Shown one piece after another: positions 24,725 to 33,984 of a stretch of 34,388 nt of DNA. Positions within the stretch are counted from its first letter, which is position 1. The number at the start of each line of letters is the position of its first letter. This DNA is from an uncultured Saprospiraceae bacterium (GTDB lineage Bacteria; Bacteroidota; Bacteroidia; Chitinophagales; Saprospiraceae). The notes under the pieces were generated by a model that worked only from the letters and a program-made list of their open reading frames with translations, searched no databases and was not told where the DNA came from. The stretch is from assembly GCA_937924495.1 (NCBI GenBank), contig CALDSS010000019.1, positions 1-34,388 on the forward strand, in the 5' to 3' direction. A program made the translations under genes and the position numbers.

Positions 24725-25546
24725 TTACTTCCTTTTGGAAATAATAAGTTTAGTTGAATGTTTTTTCTTGTTACGGGTTTTCTGGCCTTTGGCCATGATA
24801 CCGTTGCGAGAACGTGGGTGACCACCAGATGCTCTACCTTCACCACCACCCATCGGGTGATCTACTGGATTCATCACTACCCCTCTTACTCTTGGTCTTC
24901 TTCCCAACCAACGTCTTCTTCCTGCTTTACCATAGACTTCTAAGCCATGATCAGCATTTGAAGTAATTCCTATCGTTGCTTTACAAGTCAACAATACTCT
25001 CCTGACCTCACCAGATGGCAACTTTATCGCTGCGTATCTTCCTTCACGTCCCATCAAGGTTGCAGAGGTTCCTGCACTTCTTGCCATTGATGCTCCTTTT
25101 CCTGGCTCCAACTCAATAGCATGGATTGTTGCACCCAATGGAATATCAGCTAAGAATAATGTATTACCTACATCTGGAGTCGCAGTTTTACCTGACAAAA
25201 TTGAGTCTCCTACTTTCAAACCGCTTGGAGCGATAATGTATCTTTTCTCTCCGTCCGCATATTCAACCAAAGCAATGAAAGCCGTTCTGTTCGGATCATA
25301 CTCAATGGTTTTAACTGTAGCAGCTACACCATCTTTATTTCTTTTGAAATCGATAATTCTGTAACGACGCTTGTGACCACCACCAATATGACGCATAGTC
25401 ATTCGGCCTTGATTGTTACGACCACCTGATCTCTTCAAAGGAGCCAATAGTGATTTTTCCGGCTTACTCGTAGTAACCTCCTCAAATGCGTTGCTCACTT
25501 TCGTTCGCAAACCGGGCGTAATTGGCTTATATTTTTTTACTGGCAT
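24725..25546 (-). CDS. rplB: 50S ribosomal protein uL2
   Basis: The 273-residue protein contains the OB-fold (about 85-130) and SH3-like domains and the conserved [25 protein letters not shown] near the C-terminus; His230 matches the E. coli histidine linked to peptidyl transfer. uL2 is essential for subunit association. There is a 40-bp gap from rplW, with no SD motif. Confidence 0.97.
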   Translation of the reverse strand: MPVKKYKPITPGLRTKVSNAFEEVTTSKPEKSLLAPLKRSGGRNNQGRMTMRHIGGGHKRRYRIIDFKRNKDGVAATVKTIEYDPNRTAFIALVEYADGEKRYIIAPSGLKVGDSILSGKTATPDVGNTLFLADIPLGATIHAIELEPGKGASMARSAGTSATLMGREGRYAAIKLPSGEVRRVLLTCKATIGITSNADHGLEVYGKAGRRRWLGRRPRVRGVVMNPVDHPMGGGEGRASGGHPRSRNGIMAKGQKTRNKKKHSTKLIISKRK

Positions 25547-25586
25547 TTTTAAAAAATTTCAGTTCTTAATTTAATTGGAAACCAAA

Positions 25587-25883
25587 TTATAACTCACCGT
25601 AAAGGTTCAAATCTTCACCTTCCGCCAGTTTTACAATGGCTTTTTTATAAGGTGATTTTCTACCCTTAATCAAACCTGCTCTTGTATTACGGCTTTTAGA
25701 TTTTGCAGGCATAATCACAGTGTTCACTTTCTCTACAGTTACCTGATATTGCTCTTCAATCGCTTTCCGAATTTCAAGTTTGTTGGCTCTACGGTTCACA
25801 ATGAATGTGTATTGTCCAAAATTTTCAGACAAGCCATCAGACTTCTCAGTAATAATTGGTTTTATCAAAATATCTTTTGCCAT
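25587..25883 (-). CDS. rplW: 50S ribosomal protein uL23
   Basis: The 98-residue protein reads ILIKPIITEKSDGLSENFGQYTFIVNRRANKLEIRKAIEEQYQVTVEKVNTV, typical of uL23. It is the main docking site for trigger factor and SRP at the exit tunnel. The loop AKSKSRNTRAGLIKGRKSPYKKAIV is normal. It is 36 bp after rplD. Confidence 0.97.
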   Translation of the reverse strand: MAKDILIKPIITEKSDGLSENFGQYTFIVNRRANKLEIRKAIEEQYQVTVEKVNTVIMPAKSKSRNTRAGLIKGRKSPYKKAIVKLAEGEDLNLYGEL

Positions 25884-25919
25884 GACAATGGTTTATATTT
25901 CTTTTATCCAACAGTCGGA

Positions 25920-26546
25920 CTAACCGTGAATTGATTTTATTTTTTCGATTGCTCCTTCACACAATACCAACGTATCTGCTTTCATTACAGAATAGGTATT
26001 AAGGTCTTGAGCTCTTTTTATTGTTACACCAGGAATGTTTTTTCCTGAGTTGACAACTGCTGATTCCAAATCACCAGTTACAAAAAGTGCTTTCTTTCCT
26101 CCCAATTCTAGGCTATCCACAATATTTTTGAAAGCTTTAGTTTTTGGAGCATCAAATGAGAAATCCTCCATTACTAAAATGCCTCCATCAGCAGCTTTCG
26201 CAGAAAGTGCAGACATTTTTGCCAATGCTTTCACTTTCTTATTCAACTTAACTGTATAGTTACGAGGTCTTGGTCCGAAAATTCTACCACCTCCTCTGAA
26301 TATTGGAGATTTAATATCTCCTTTACGAGCACCACCAGTACCTTTTTGTCTAACCAACTTCTTACGAGAACCTTTGACCTCACCTCTTTCTTTCGATTTG
26401 TGAGTACCCTGACGTTGGTGCGTTAGGTATTGCTTGACTGCCAACCAAACTGCATGTTCGTTTGGCTCTATGCCGAAGATAGAATCTGGCAAATCACATT
26501 TTCTACCAGCACTTTTACCTTCAATATTTACAACATCAACTTTCAT
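25920..26546 (-). CDS. rplD: 50S ribosomal protein uL4
   Basis: The 208-residue protein contains the long internal loop that reaches the exit tunnel (KGSRKKLVRQKGTGGARKGDIKSPIFRGGGRIFGPRPRNYTVKLNKK, about 59-105) and the Rossmann-like body. In E. coli uL4 represses its operon through the S10 leader. Here the leader-like long gap lies before rplC rather than rpsJ, which is a possible alternative site (inference). Confidence 0.97.
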   Translation of the reverse strand: MKVDVVNIEGKSAGRKCDLPDSIFGIEPNEHAVWLAVKQYLTHQRQGTHKSKERGEVKGSRKKLVRQKGTGGARKGDIKSPIFRGGGRIFGPRPRNYTVKLNKKVKALAKMSALSAKAADGGILVMEDFSFDAPKTKAFKNIVDSLELGGKKALFVTGDLESAVVNSGKNIPGVTIKRAQDLNTYSVMKADTLVLCEGAIEKIKSIHG

Positions 26547-26565
26547 AATCTAATATGTTGAGGTA

Positions 26566-27192
26566 TTAATACTTCTTTTCAATAATTATTGTAGAACCTT
26601 TGTGTCCAGGAATTGCTCCTGATACAACCAACAAGTTTTTCTCAGGATAAACTTTGACGATTTTAAGGTTCTTCACTTTTACCCTTGTACCGCCCATTCG
26701 TCCACCCATTCTCATTCCCTTGCGGACTTGAGCAGGATAAGAGGCTTGACCGATAGAACCAGGAGCTCTTTGCCTGTTATGTTGACCGTGAGTAGCATCT
26801 CCAACACCGCGGAAGTTATAACGCTTCACAACACCCTGAAATCCTTTTCCTTTTGTTTTGCCAATTGCATGAACAATATCACCTTCAGCAAACACGTCTT
26901 CAACAGTAACTGTATCACCGATGCTTTTATCCAAGTCGCAATCTCTGAACTCAATCAACTTTCTCTTAGGAGAAGTGCCTGCTTTTTCAAAGTGCCCAGC
27001 CATTTGCTGGCTTGTATTTTTAGGTTTTGCTTCTCCAAATCCTAATTGAAGAGCATAATAACCATCAGCTTCTTCGTTCTTCACCTGTGTCACAACACAA
27101 GGACCTGCTTCAATCAAGGTACAAGCTACCTGATTTCCGTCTTCGGTGAAAACACTAGTCATCCCGAGTTTTTTACCAATTATTCCGTTCAC
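26566..27192 (-). CDS. rplC: 50S ribosomal protein uL3
   Basis: The 208-residue form starting at GTG (27192-27190) begins (M)[18 protein letters not shown], the family's normal N-terminus. An ATG 12 codons further up would add [12 protein letters not shown], not seen in the family. Also present are [50 protein letters not shown], the loop that reaches the peptidyl-transferase centre and holds the glutamine methylated in E. coli. uL3 starts 50S assembly. It stands 281 bp from rpsJ with its own -7 box. Confidence 0.95.
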   Translation of the reverse strand: MNGIIGKKLGMTSVFTEDGNQVACTLIEAGPCVVTQVKNEEADGYYALQLGFGEAKPKNTSQQMAGHFEKAGTSPKRKLIEFRDCDLDKSIGDTVTVEDVFAEGDIVHAIGKTKGKGFQGVVKRYNFRGVGDATHGQHNRQRAPGSIGQASYPAQVRKGMRMGGRMGGTRVKVKNLKIVKVYPEKNLLVVSGAIPGHKGSTIIIEKKY

Positions 27193-27265
27193 TTTCGAAA
27201 AATTTTTATGGTAAAGCAGAAAGCGCATAAAACGCTACCGCAGTAATCTTTTTCCAAAAAGGCCG

Positions 27266-27273
27266 CAAATGTA
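27266..27273 (-). promoter_or_regulatory. -7 box (TACATTTG) upstream of rplC
   Basis: The minus strand reads TACATTTGCGGCC, an exact TAnnTTTGC match followed by the same GCGGCC as the rplP box. A TTTG at the ideal distance is missing. Transcription would begin near 27259, about 65 nt before the GTG start. Confidence 0.5.
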
Positions 27274-27369
27274 CTATTTCCTTTCGGTTTCCAGTACACG
27301 CAGACAATAAAAATTCAATTTAAATCTCAAGAAAGAGTTAATTCATCAAATGAACTTCCTTTTTTCTCC

Positions 27370-27399
27370 GATCAAACAATGTATAACATTGATTTGATC
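27370..27399. promoter_or_regulatory. Inverted repeat in the rpsJ-rplC gap
   Basis: GATCAAACAATGT (27370-27382) pairs with ACATTGATTTGATC (27386-27399), a 13-bp stem with one bulged base and a 3-nt loop. It has no T run on either side, so it is not a standard terminator. It may be an mRNA leader structure, a protein-binding site, or an RNase site. Confidence 0.45.
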
Positions 27400-27473
27400 T
27401 TGAGATCTAAAAATTATAAATACAAAAAATGAAATCGTTCTCCCAAAGGTGGGAAATCGTGAATAAGCTCTGA

Positions 27474-27782
27474 TTAAGTTAACTTAACCTGAATATCTAC
27501 GCCGCTAGGCAATTCCAATTTTGATAAAGCATCTACTGTTTTTTGAGTCGGTGTATAGATCTCAATCAAACGAGTATGTGTCTTAAGTTGAAACTGCTCA
27601 CGAGACTTCTTATTCACATGCGGAGAACGCAATACTGTGAAGATTTTTTTCTCGTTTGGCAGCGGAATCGGTCCAGTCACTACGGCACCAGAAGTACGTA
27701 CTGTCTTTACGATTTTCTCCGTTGATTTATCCACTAAATTGTGGTCGTATGAACGGAGTTTGATTCTAATTTTTTGATTCAT
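27474..27782 (-). CDS. rpsJ: 30S ribosomal protein uS10 / NusE
   Basis: The 102-residue protein reads [63 protein letters not shown], the complete uS10. Besides its 30S role it acts as NusE in antitermination and binds NusG. In E. coli it leads the S10 operon; here it follows fusA behind a strong terminator, without tuf in between. A 6-bp inverted repeat (ATTGAC/GTCAAT, 27791-27809) lies just before the start codon. Confidence 0.97.
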   Translation of the reverse strand: MNQKIRIKLRSYDHNLVDKSTEKIVKTVRTSGAVVTGPIPLPNEKKIFTVLRSPHVNKKSREQFQLKTHTRLIEIYTPTQKTVDALSKLELPSGVDIQVKLT

Positions 27783-27826
27783 GCCTGATAATTGACTTTA
27801 AATGTCAATCTCGAATTAAATAATTA

Positions 27827-27862
27827 TAAAAAATCTGGGTCTGAAAAAATTCCAGACCCAGA
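27827..27862 (-). terminator. Intrinsic terminator between fusA and rpsJ
   Basis: TCTGGGTCTG (27834-27843) and CAGACCCAGA (27853-27862) form a perfect 10-bp stem with a 9-nt loop. On the minus strand it begins 11 nt after the fusA stop and is followed by TTTTTTATAA. It separates the str genes from the S10 genes unless it is read through or antiterminated. Confidence 0.85.
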
Positions 27863-27873
27863 ATCTATCCATA

Positions 27874-30003
27874 TTAGGCAGTTACGCCATTAGCTTTTTC
27901 AATCACTTCTGTAGCTACACCTTTTGGTGCTTCTGCATAGTGAGAAAATTCCATTGTTGAGTTCGCACGACCAGAAGTAATGGTACGAAGAGAGGTTACA
28001 TATCCGAACATTTCAGATAATGGAACGTCTGCTTGAACTGCAATTGCTCCACCTGCTCTTGGCTCCTGCCCTTTAGGGAATCCACGACGACGATTCAAGT
28101 CACCGATTACACTACCCACATATTCTTCAGGAGTAACAACTTCTAATTTCATGATTGGCTCCATCAAGGCTGGCTTACAATTCTTAGCCGCTGCACGGAA
28201 TCCTTCTTTTGCACAAAGCTCAAATGCAATTGGCTTAGAATCCACTGTGTGCATTCCTCCATCATATACTCTTACTTTCATTGCATCAATTGGATAACCT
28301 GCCAAAATACCATTGTCCATCATGGCTTTGAAACCATCTTTAATGGGCTTTTGGTAGTTCTTGTCGATTTTACCACCAACTATTGACCATTCAAATTGTA
28401 ATTTATTCTTACCTGATTTGAACTCATCACTCTCCAAAAACTCTTTATCTGCTGGCCCTAATTCGAATGACATATCTGCGAATAAACCAGAACCACCTGA
28501 TTGCTTTTTCAAACGCTCTCTGTGATCAGTCATTTGCAACAACGCCTCACGGTAATTTACCTGTGGTTGGCCTTGGTTACATTCTACATTAAACTCTCTT
28601 CTCAAACGGTCAATGATAATTTCAAGGTGTAACTCACCCATACCACTGATGACAGTTTGATTCGTTTCGTCATCGTATCTTACTTTGAATGTAGGATCCT
28701 CCTCAGACAACTTGTTCAAACCCATTCCCAACTTATCTAAATCTTTCTGCGTCTTAGGCTCGATTGCAATACCGATTACTGGATCTGGGAAAGTCATACT
28801 TTCCAAAACAATCGGGTTGTTAGGGTCACAAAGTGTATCCCCAGTACGAATATCTTTGAATCCAACCGCTGCTGCAATATCACCAGCTTCTACTCTTTCA
28901 ATTGGATTTTGCTTGTTTGAATGCATTTGATACAAACGAGAAATACGCTCTTTGTTGCCACTTCTTGTATTCAAAACATACGAACCTGCATCCAACTTAC
29001 CTGAGTAAGCACGAATAAAGCACAGTCTACCTACATAAGGGTCAGTAGCAATTTTGAATGCTAAAGCCGCGAACGGCTCAGTAGCAGATGGTTTTCGTAA
29101 AACCGCCTCATCCGTCTTAGGGTGAGTTCCTTCTACTGCGTCCACATCAAGTGGAGAAGGCATGAATTCACATACCGCATCCAATAATGCTTGCACCCCT
29201 TTATTCTTGAATGCAGAACCACACATCATTGGTGTGATTTTCATATCAATTGTAGCCTGACGAATTACTTTTTCTAATTCTTCTACTGTAATTGAGCTTG
29301 CATCATCGAAGAATTTCTCCATCAATGCATCATCATACTCTGCTACTGATTCTATCAAATTCGCTCTCCACTTCTCTGCATCTTCTTTAACCTCAGCAGG
29401 CATATCGATAACTTCGTAAGTCATTCCAAAGTCACTATCACTCCATACACGCGCTTCCATTGACAATAAATCAACGATACCCTTGAATGTTTCTTCTGCA
29501 CCAATTGGAACTTGCAATGGAACTGCATTTGCGCCCAATTTTTCTTTCACGTCATTTACAACCATGAAAAAATCGGCACCCGAACGATCCATTTTATTTA
29601 CAAAACCAATTCTTGGTACTTTATATCTATCAGCTTGACGCCAAACTGTTTCTGATTGTGGCTCCACTCCATCTACAGATGAAAACAAAGCAACTACTCC
29701 GTCCAATACACGCAATGAACGCTCAACCTCTACAGTGAAATCAACGTGACCAGGCGTATCGATAATATTGATATCATGCTCTTGATCTTTCCACTTCCAA
29801 GAAGTTCTTGTTGCTGCTGAAGTAATAGTGATACCACGCTCTTGCTCTTGCTCCATCCAATCCATTGTAGCTGCACCATCGTGTACTTCTCCAATTTTGT
29901 GAGAAATACCTGTATAGTACAAAATACGCTCAGTCGTAGTTGTTTTTCCTGCGTCAATGTGCGCAGCAATACCAATATTCCTTCTAAACTTTAAATTTGC
30001 CAT
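27874..30003 (-). CDS. fusA: Elongation factor G
   Basis: The 709-residue translational GTPase drives tRNA-mRNA translocation. G1 is AHIDAGKTT (14-22), the switch region RGITI (56-60), G3 DTPGH (82-86) and G4 NKMD (136-139). Domain II ([26 protein letters not shown]), domain III, and the domain IV/V signatures (GGGVHT-like region, [14 protein letters not shown]) follow. It has full length for EF-G1 and no signs of the GTPase-defective EF-G2 type. It stands between rpsG (108-bp gap) and the strong terminator; tuf is not adjacent. Confidence 0.97.
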   Translation of the reverse strand: MANLKFRRNIGIAAHIDAGKTTTTERILYYTGISHKIGEVHDGAATMDWMEQEQERGITITSAATRTSWKWKDQEHDINIIDTPGHVDFTVEVERSLRVLDGVVALFSSVDGVEPQSETVWRQADRYKVPRIGFVNKMDRSGADFFMVVNDVKEKLGANAVPLQVPIGAEETFKGIVDLLSMEARVWSDSDFGMTYEVIDMPAEVKEDAEKWRANLIESVAEYDDALMEKFFDDASSITVEELEKVIRQATIDMKITPMMCGSAFKNKGVQALLDAVCEFMPSPLDVDAVEGTHPKTDEAVLRKPSATEPFAALAFKIATDPYVGRLCFIRAYSGKLDAGSYVLNTRSGNKERISRLYQMHSNKQNPIERVEAGDIAAAVGFKDIRTGDTLCDPNNPIVLESMTFPDPVIGIAIEPKTQKDLDKLGMGLNKLSEEDPTFKVRYDDETNQTVISGMGELHLEIIIDRLRREFNVECNQGQPQVNYREALLQMTDHRERLKKQSGGSGLFADMSFELGPADKEFLESDEFKSGKNKLQFEWSIVGGKIDKNYQKPIKDGFKAMMDNGILAGYPIDAMKVRVYDGGMHTVDSKPIAFELCAKEGFRAAAKNCKPALMEPIMKLEVVTPEEYVGSVIGDLNRRRGFPKGQEPRAGGAIAVQADVPLSEMFGYVTSLRTITSGRANSTMEFSHYAEAPKGVATEVIEKANGVTA

Positions 30004-30111
30004 CTTAAAAATTTCTGAATAGTATTAAGTAAAAGGTTTTGAAAAACTGATTATACTCTAAAACGCTCTACTTGTTACTAAAAAGCTGGTTTGGATATGT
30101 TTATATATAAA

Positions 30112-30579
30112 TTAAACTCTGAAATGTGCGAAAGCTCTATTCGCTTCTGCCATTCTGTGTGTGTCTTCTTTTCTTTTCACTGCCGCACCTTCATTCTTTG
30201 CTGCTGCCATGATTTCAGAAGACAATTTTTGCGCAAATCCTTTTCCACTACGCTCTCTTGCAAATTTTACCATCCATTTCATACCAATAGAGACTTTACG
30301 CGCTGCTCTAATTTCTGTTGGTATCTGAAAAGTAGCACCACCAATTCTTTTACTTCGCACTTCTACTTGTGGCATTACATTATTCAAAGCTGCCTTCCAC
30401 ACTTTATGTGGATCTTCACCTGTTTTTTCAGCAACAATATCCATCGCACCGTAAAAAACAGAGAACGCTGTAGATTTTTTACCTTCAATCATCATGTTGT
30501 TTACAAACATGGTGACTGATTGATCACCAAATCTTGGGTCAGGCTGAATAATTCGCTTTTTAGGCTTACGTTTACGCAT
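30112..30579 (-). CDS. rpsG: 30S ribosomal protein uS7
   Basis: The 155-residue protein reads [47 protein letters not shown] and [21 protein letters not shown], a complete uS7. It nucleates assembly of the 30S head and lines the E site. In E. coli it represses the str operon. It is 33 bp after rpsL and 108 bp before fusA. Confidence 0.97.
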   Translation of the reverse strand: MRKRKPKKRIIQPDPRFGDQSVTMFVNNMMIEGKKSTAFSVFYGAMDIVAEKTGEDPHKVWKAALNNVMPQVEVRSKRIGGATFQIPTEIRAARKVSIGMKWMVKFARERSGKGFAQKLSSEIMAAAKNEGAAVKRKEDTHRMAEANRAFAHFRV

Positions 30580-30612
30580 TATCTATAGGTTGAATGATTC
30601 TTTCTAAATTGA

Positions 30613-30987
30613 TTACTTCTTAGGCATTTTGGCTCCATAACGAGAACGAGCAGTCAATCGACCCTCTACACCCGCTGTATCCAATGCCCCTCTAACGATA
30701 GTATATCTCACACCTGGCAAATCTTTTACACGACCTCCTCTTACCAATACAATTGAGTGCTCTTGTAAATTGTGTCCTTCACCCGGAATGTAGCAAATAA
30801 CCTCTAACCCATTGGTCAAACGAACTTTTGCAACTTTACGAAGTGCAGAGTTTGGTTTCTTTGGTGTCGTTGTGTAAACACGTGTACAAACACCACGTCT
30901 TTGTGGACAAGAATCCAATGCTCTTGATTTACTTTTGGAGATAATTTGCTTTCTCCCTTTGCGCACTAATTGATTAATGGTTGGCAT
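30613..30987 (-). CDS. rpsL: 30S ribosomal protein uS12
   Basis: The 124-residue protein has the decoding-centre loops [12 protein letters not shown] (Lys43, Lys44) and VKDLPGVRY (Lys88, Asp89). These are the wild-type residues at positions where streptomycin resistance arises in other bacteria. Asp89 corresponds to the beta-methylthiolated aspartate. It is the first gene of the ribosomal block, with a full promoter about 100 bp upstream. Confidence 0.97.
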   Translation of the reverse strand: MPTINQLVRKGRKQIISKSKSRALDSCPQRRGVCTRVYTTTPKKPNSALRKVAKVRLTNGLEVICYIPGEGHNLQEHSIVLVRGGRVKDLPGVRYTIVRGALDTAGVEGRLTARSRYGAKMPKK

Positions 30988-31089
30988 ATACTATATAGTT
31001 ATGTTCTACATTATTAATTTAGTTCTTCAAGACCCCCTTCTCTATCGACACATTTAAAATATTCCTCATAGGGTCTGAAAAAGCGAGCG

Positions 31090-31121
31090 CAAAGGTACAT
31101 TTTAATAATGGAACTTTCAAA
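31090..31121 (-). promoter_or_regulatory. Promoter of the str/ribosomal block (TTTG-N20-TACCTTTG)
   Basis: On the minus strand, a -33 TTTG (31118-31121) is 20 nt from a -7 TACCTTTG (31090-31097), an exact match to the Bacteroidota housekeeping promoter consensus TTTG-N19-21-TAnnTTTG. Transcription should begin near 31083, giving a leader of about 96 nt before rpsL. Confidence 0.8.
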
Positions 31122-31329
31122 GCGTTTTTTCAACTTTTTTCATAGAAATTTTGGCTCTCGAAAACTTGAATGAATATTCGGAAAGAGGCACGTTTTTACG
31201 AATTTAATATAAGTCTTCTCCTTAAAAGACGGAACTTCTAATTTTCACGTCCCAAACTTCCAGCGCAAAAACCGATTTAACCGCTCATAAATAAGCAAGA
31301 TTTTCAAACTCTTTAGCTCTGTAGAACTA

Positions 31330-31446
31330 TTGAAACGAGTACTGAATTTTCGAAGATTTATTAAATTATGTGAATCAGGGGTTGAAATTTTCGTCAAGAC
31401 GCGTACCGGAGAACGTCAAGTAACTATAGATTGGCAGAAAAATTAA
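31330..31446 (+). other. Possible small ORF or gene fragment
   Basis: A plus-strand frame is open from 31291 to a TAA at 31444-31446. If it starts at TTG (31330) it gives 38 residues including FIKLCESGVEIFVKTRTGER and ending TIDWQKN. The amphipathic, strand-like content (VEIFVKTRTGERQVTIDW) looks protein-like, but there is no ATG and no family match. It may be a remnant of a longer gene. Confidence 0.25.
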
Positions 31447-31475
31447 TTGTACAAAAGTCGGAAAGAAAAAGGAAA

Positions 31476-31503
31476 TAGGTAGGCAAAATAAAAATACTAC
31501 CTA
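31476..31503 (-). terminator. Likely terminator of the GH57 gene
   Basis: TAGGTAG (31476-31482) and CTACCTA (31497-31503) form a 7-bp stem with a 14-nt loop. On the minus strand it is followed by TTTCCTTTTTCTTTCC, a T-rich but interrupted tract, about 60 nt past the stop at 31566. Confidence 0.45.
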
Positions 31504-31565
31504 CGCTGGATAGCCTTAATTTAAAGACTTCCTTTTATCTATCAAATTTATGATTTTATAATAAA

Positions 31566-33920
31566 CTAAAAGGCGAAACTTTGGATCAACGGAAAAGGAT
31601 AGACTACCCCTAATTTTGAATAAACGCGAATCACATTATCCCGTTGGTGGGGTAGAAATTTTAAATTCTTAAGCGGGAGCAACTCATTCTGAGTTTGGTA
31701 CCAACTCACGGGTAGATTTATCCTTTCAAGCTCTTCTAAAAATTGAATGATTGAACCAATAAAATCTGGTTGTTTTTTTATCCTTCTTATTTCCTTTGAA
31801 AGAAAGTCATCAAAACTTGCTGAAAGCGATTTTGATTGCTCTGCAGTAAATGAAATATCATTGAGTTCACTAAGGTAAATTGAAAACTCTTCCAGAGATT
31901 TAGTCGTTCGGACTTTCGACTCTAATTCTTTGTAAATCAGTAAATTAGAAAGAATCCTTATTGATTCGCTTATAGGTTTTTTGGTTTTTGAATTTAGCTT
32001 TCGGATGGCTTTCAATTGATTAATCAAGCCTTTTTCTTCTTGCTCTTCTAATTGTTGGTAAAAGGAATGATTCACTTCAAAAAGTGCATCCTTTTCTGTA
32101 TAAATTTTCGGTTCAAAATCGATATCTTCAACCTCGACAATCAAGGTTTCAAAACCTTCATCATCCGCTCCAACAGCATCAAGTTGGTCAGGAGTTTCTA
32201 TCATAGAAAAGGGAATGATCCTTCCTTTGATTTCTTCCAGTTTTCTGAGATAGAAATGAAATCTGAATTTCGACTTTTCCAGCGTTGAAATACTGGTTAA
32301 ATTGATATTTCCAAACCACAACTTATTTTCTCCCTCCCCTCTTTGATTAATGTCTTGGAACTCAAAGTGATACCCAAATAAGGTAGCTGAACTTTCATCT
32401 TTCAAGATAGATTTCACCAAAATATTCCAAACCACTTCCTCTTGTGACATTCGGCGAGAAGCCACCTCTTTTTCAAAAATCTGCTTGGTATCTTGGAAAA
32501 TATTACTTGGAGTCTCTTTGAGTTTAACTAAAAATTGTTTCTCAAAATTAGTATTTGAAAAATTATTGGCAAGATGAATCGCTTTATCTGCGTATTGTAA
32601 AATTTGAACCGTTTCTATGCCCGAAACTTCATTGAAAAACCAACCACAACTTGTGTACATGAACATGGAGAGTTTTTGCATTTCGAGCAACTGCAATGCC
32701 TTTGTCTTTTCATCTGGCGCCAGTTCTTTTGCCTGATGGTCGTTCAAAAAAGAGTCAATGTTTTTAGAATCAATAAGTACATCCACATAAGCATTTCTTG
32801 CTGCCCAAGGATCTTTCAAAAGTCCTTTCGATTCCTTTTCAAATAGCGGTATCAATTCATCTCTTAAATAATCAAAAGCTGCTCTCAACGGTGCTCGCCA
32901 TTCTTGATTCCATCCAGCTTCTCCACCAGTATGACATCCACAATCTGATCTCCATCGCTCTACCCCATGCGCACAACTCCAACTACTTTTTTCATGAATT
33001 TGGGTTTCCCATTTTGCAGGAAACTGCTCTAAAAAAGTAGCATAATTGGTCAATTCTACCCCATCCTTTTGTTGCAAATATTCGAGGGCATAAGCCAAAG
33101 CCATTTCACCAAACTTGTGGTGATGGCCATAGGATTCGCCGTCTGTAGCGATGTGTACCAACTGATTTTCACCATCAAATGGTTGGAGCAATCGGTCTCC
33201 AAGCACTTGTCCGCTATTCAACAACCGATTAAAAGCAACGTCTTTTGCTGTATTACCATCATAATAGAATAAATCTATCGTTTTGCCGGAAGGCAAATTG
33301 CACCGATAGGCACGACGCGTATCGATAGAATGATAATCTTTTGGCTCCCACTCCGCATCAGAATCCGTTCTTACTGATTTAACTTGATTGGGAGAAAGCA
33401 CTGTGAATTTTACCTCATTTTCAGCTAAGAACTCCAATGTTTGGGTGTCAACTGCTGTTTCAGCCAACCAGATTCCTTCGGCCTTTCGGCCAAAACGATA
33501 CTCAAAATCTTTAAGCCCCCAAATGATTTGGGTTTCATTGTCGCGAGGATTAGCGAGTGGCTGAATGATGTGATTATATACCTGCGCCAAAGCATTTCCG
33601 TGTCCTCTCGCTTGGACACTTTTTTTATCGGCGGCAATGATTTTTTGATAGGTATCAATATCAAATTTTTCTAACCAAGAAAGCAAGGTTGGCCCAAAAT
33701 TGAAACTGATGTATTCATAATTATTTGAAATGCGACGAATCAATTTCTGTGAATCCAATAATCGCGCATTCGCATTGGATCGATACGATTCCACATTAAT
33801 ACGTTCGTTCCAATCATGATATGGTTCGCCTGCGCTGGACTGTTGCTCAATGGCATCAATCCAAGCGTTTTCTCTCGGCGGCTGATAAAAATGGCCGTGT
33901 ATGCAGATGTACTTATTCAT
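31566..33920 (-). CDS. Glycoside hydrolase family 57 protein with C-terminal DUF3536
   Basis: The 784-residue protein starts with the GH57 signature HGHFYQPPRE (8-17) and continues as a (beta/alpha)7-type barrel to about residue 300. The nucleophile is probably Glu154 in WLAETAVD and the acid/base Asp260 in ATDGESYGHH. The following half (about 300-784) matches DUF3536-type sequence, with SSWSCAHGVERWRSDCGCHTGG and SCGWFFNEVSG. GH57 members act on alpha-glucans (amylase, amylopullulanase, branching enzyme or 4-alpha-glucanotransferase); which of these applies is unknown. There is no signal peptide, so it is cytoplasmic and probably linked to glycogen or storage-glucan metabolism. A -7 box lies 8 bp before the ATG. 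Confidence 0.88.
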   Translation of the reverse strand: MNKYICIHGHFYQPPRENAWIDAIEQQSSAGEPYHDWNERINVESYRSNANARLLDSQKLIRRISNNYEYISFNFGPTLLSWLEKFDIDTYQKIIAADKKSVQARGHGNALAQVYNHIIQPLANPRDNETQIIWGLKDFEYRFGRKAEGIWLAETAVDTQTLEFLAENEVKFTVLSPNQVKSVRTDSDAEWEPKDYHSIDTRRAYRCNLPSGKTIDLFYYDGNTAKDVAFNRLLNSGQVLGDRLLQPFDGENQLVHIATDGESYGHHHKFGEMALAYALEYLQQKDGVELTNYATFLEQFPAKWETQIHEKSSWSCAHGVERWRSDCGCHTGGEAGWNQEWRAPLRAAFDYLRDELIPLFEKESKGLLKDPWAARNAYVDVLIDSKNIDSFLNDHQAKELAPDEKTKALQLLEMQKLSMFMYTSCGWFFNEVSGIETVQILQYADKAIHLANNFSNTNFEKQFLVKLKETPSNIFQDTKQIFEKEVASRRMSQEEVVWNILVKSILKDESSATLFGYHFEFQDINQRGEGENKLWFGNINLTSISTLEKSKFRFHFYLRKLEEIKGRIIPFSMIETPDQLDAVGADDEGFETLIVEVEDIDFEPKIYTEKDALFEVNHSFYQQLEEQEEKGLINQLKAIRKLNSKTKKPISESIRILSNLLIYKELESKVRTTKSLEEFSIYLSELNDISFTAEQSKSLSASFDDFLSKEIRRIKKQPDFIGSIIQFLEELERINLPVSWYQTQNELLPLKNLKFLPHQRDNVIRVYSKLGVVYPFPLIQSFAF

Positions 33921-33927
33921 TCGATTG

Positions 33928-33935
33928 CAAAGATA
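33928..33935 (-). promoter_or_regulatory. -7 box (TATCTTTG) of the GH57 gene
   Basis: TATCTTTGCAATCG on the minus strand is an exact TAnnTTTGC match, only 7 nt from the ATG. With usual start-site distances the transcript would have almost no leader. No TTTG sits about 20 nt upstream. Confidence 0.5.
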
Positions 33936-33984
33936 GGAGTTTTACAAATCAGTATTTCATATCTTCCCTATTCAATCAAAAAGC

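Larger units (their letters stand above)
30988..31565. other. 578-bp region between GH57 and rpsL; str-operon leader plus gene-poor DNA
   Basis: It contains the rpsL leader (about 30988-31083) with an AGACCC/GGGTCT pairing possibility, the rpsL promoter (31090-31121), a short open plus-strand stretch at 31291-31446, and a hairpin at 31476-31503 after the GH57 gene. No known RNA gene is recognised in the rest. Confidence 0.6.

Noticed and set aside
27193-27228. ATG start for rplC at 27228
   Set aside because: It adds 12 residues absent from uL3 proteins; the GTG at 27192 gives the normal NGIIGKK start. Use of the ATG cannot be fully excluded.
27370-27399. Inverted repeat as an intrinsic terminator
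   Set aside because: No T run follows it on either strand; listed instead as a regulatory-type structure.
31098-31475. Possible structural RNA gene (6S, tmRNA, SRP RNA) in the large gap before rpsL
   Set aside because: No tRNA-like ends, SRP core motif or long paired arms could be seen by eye; a covariance-model search would settle it.
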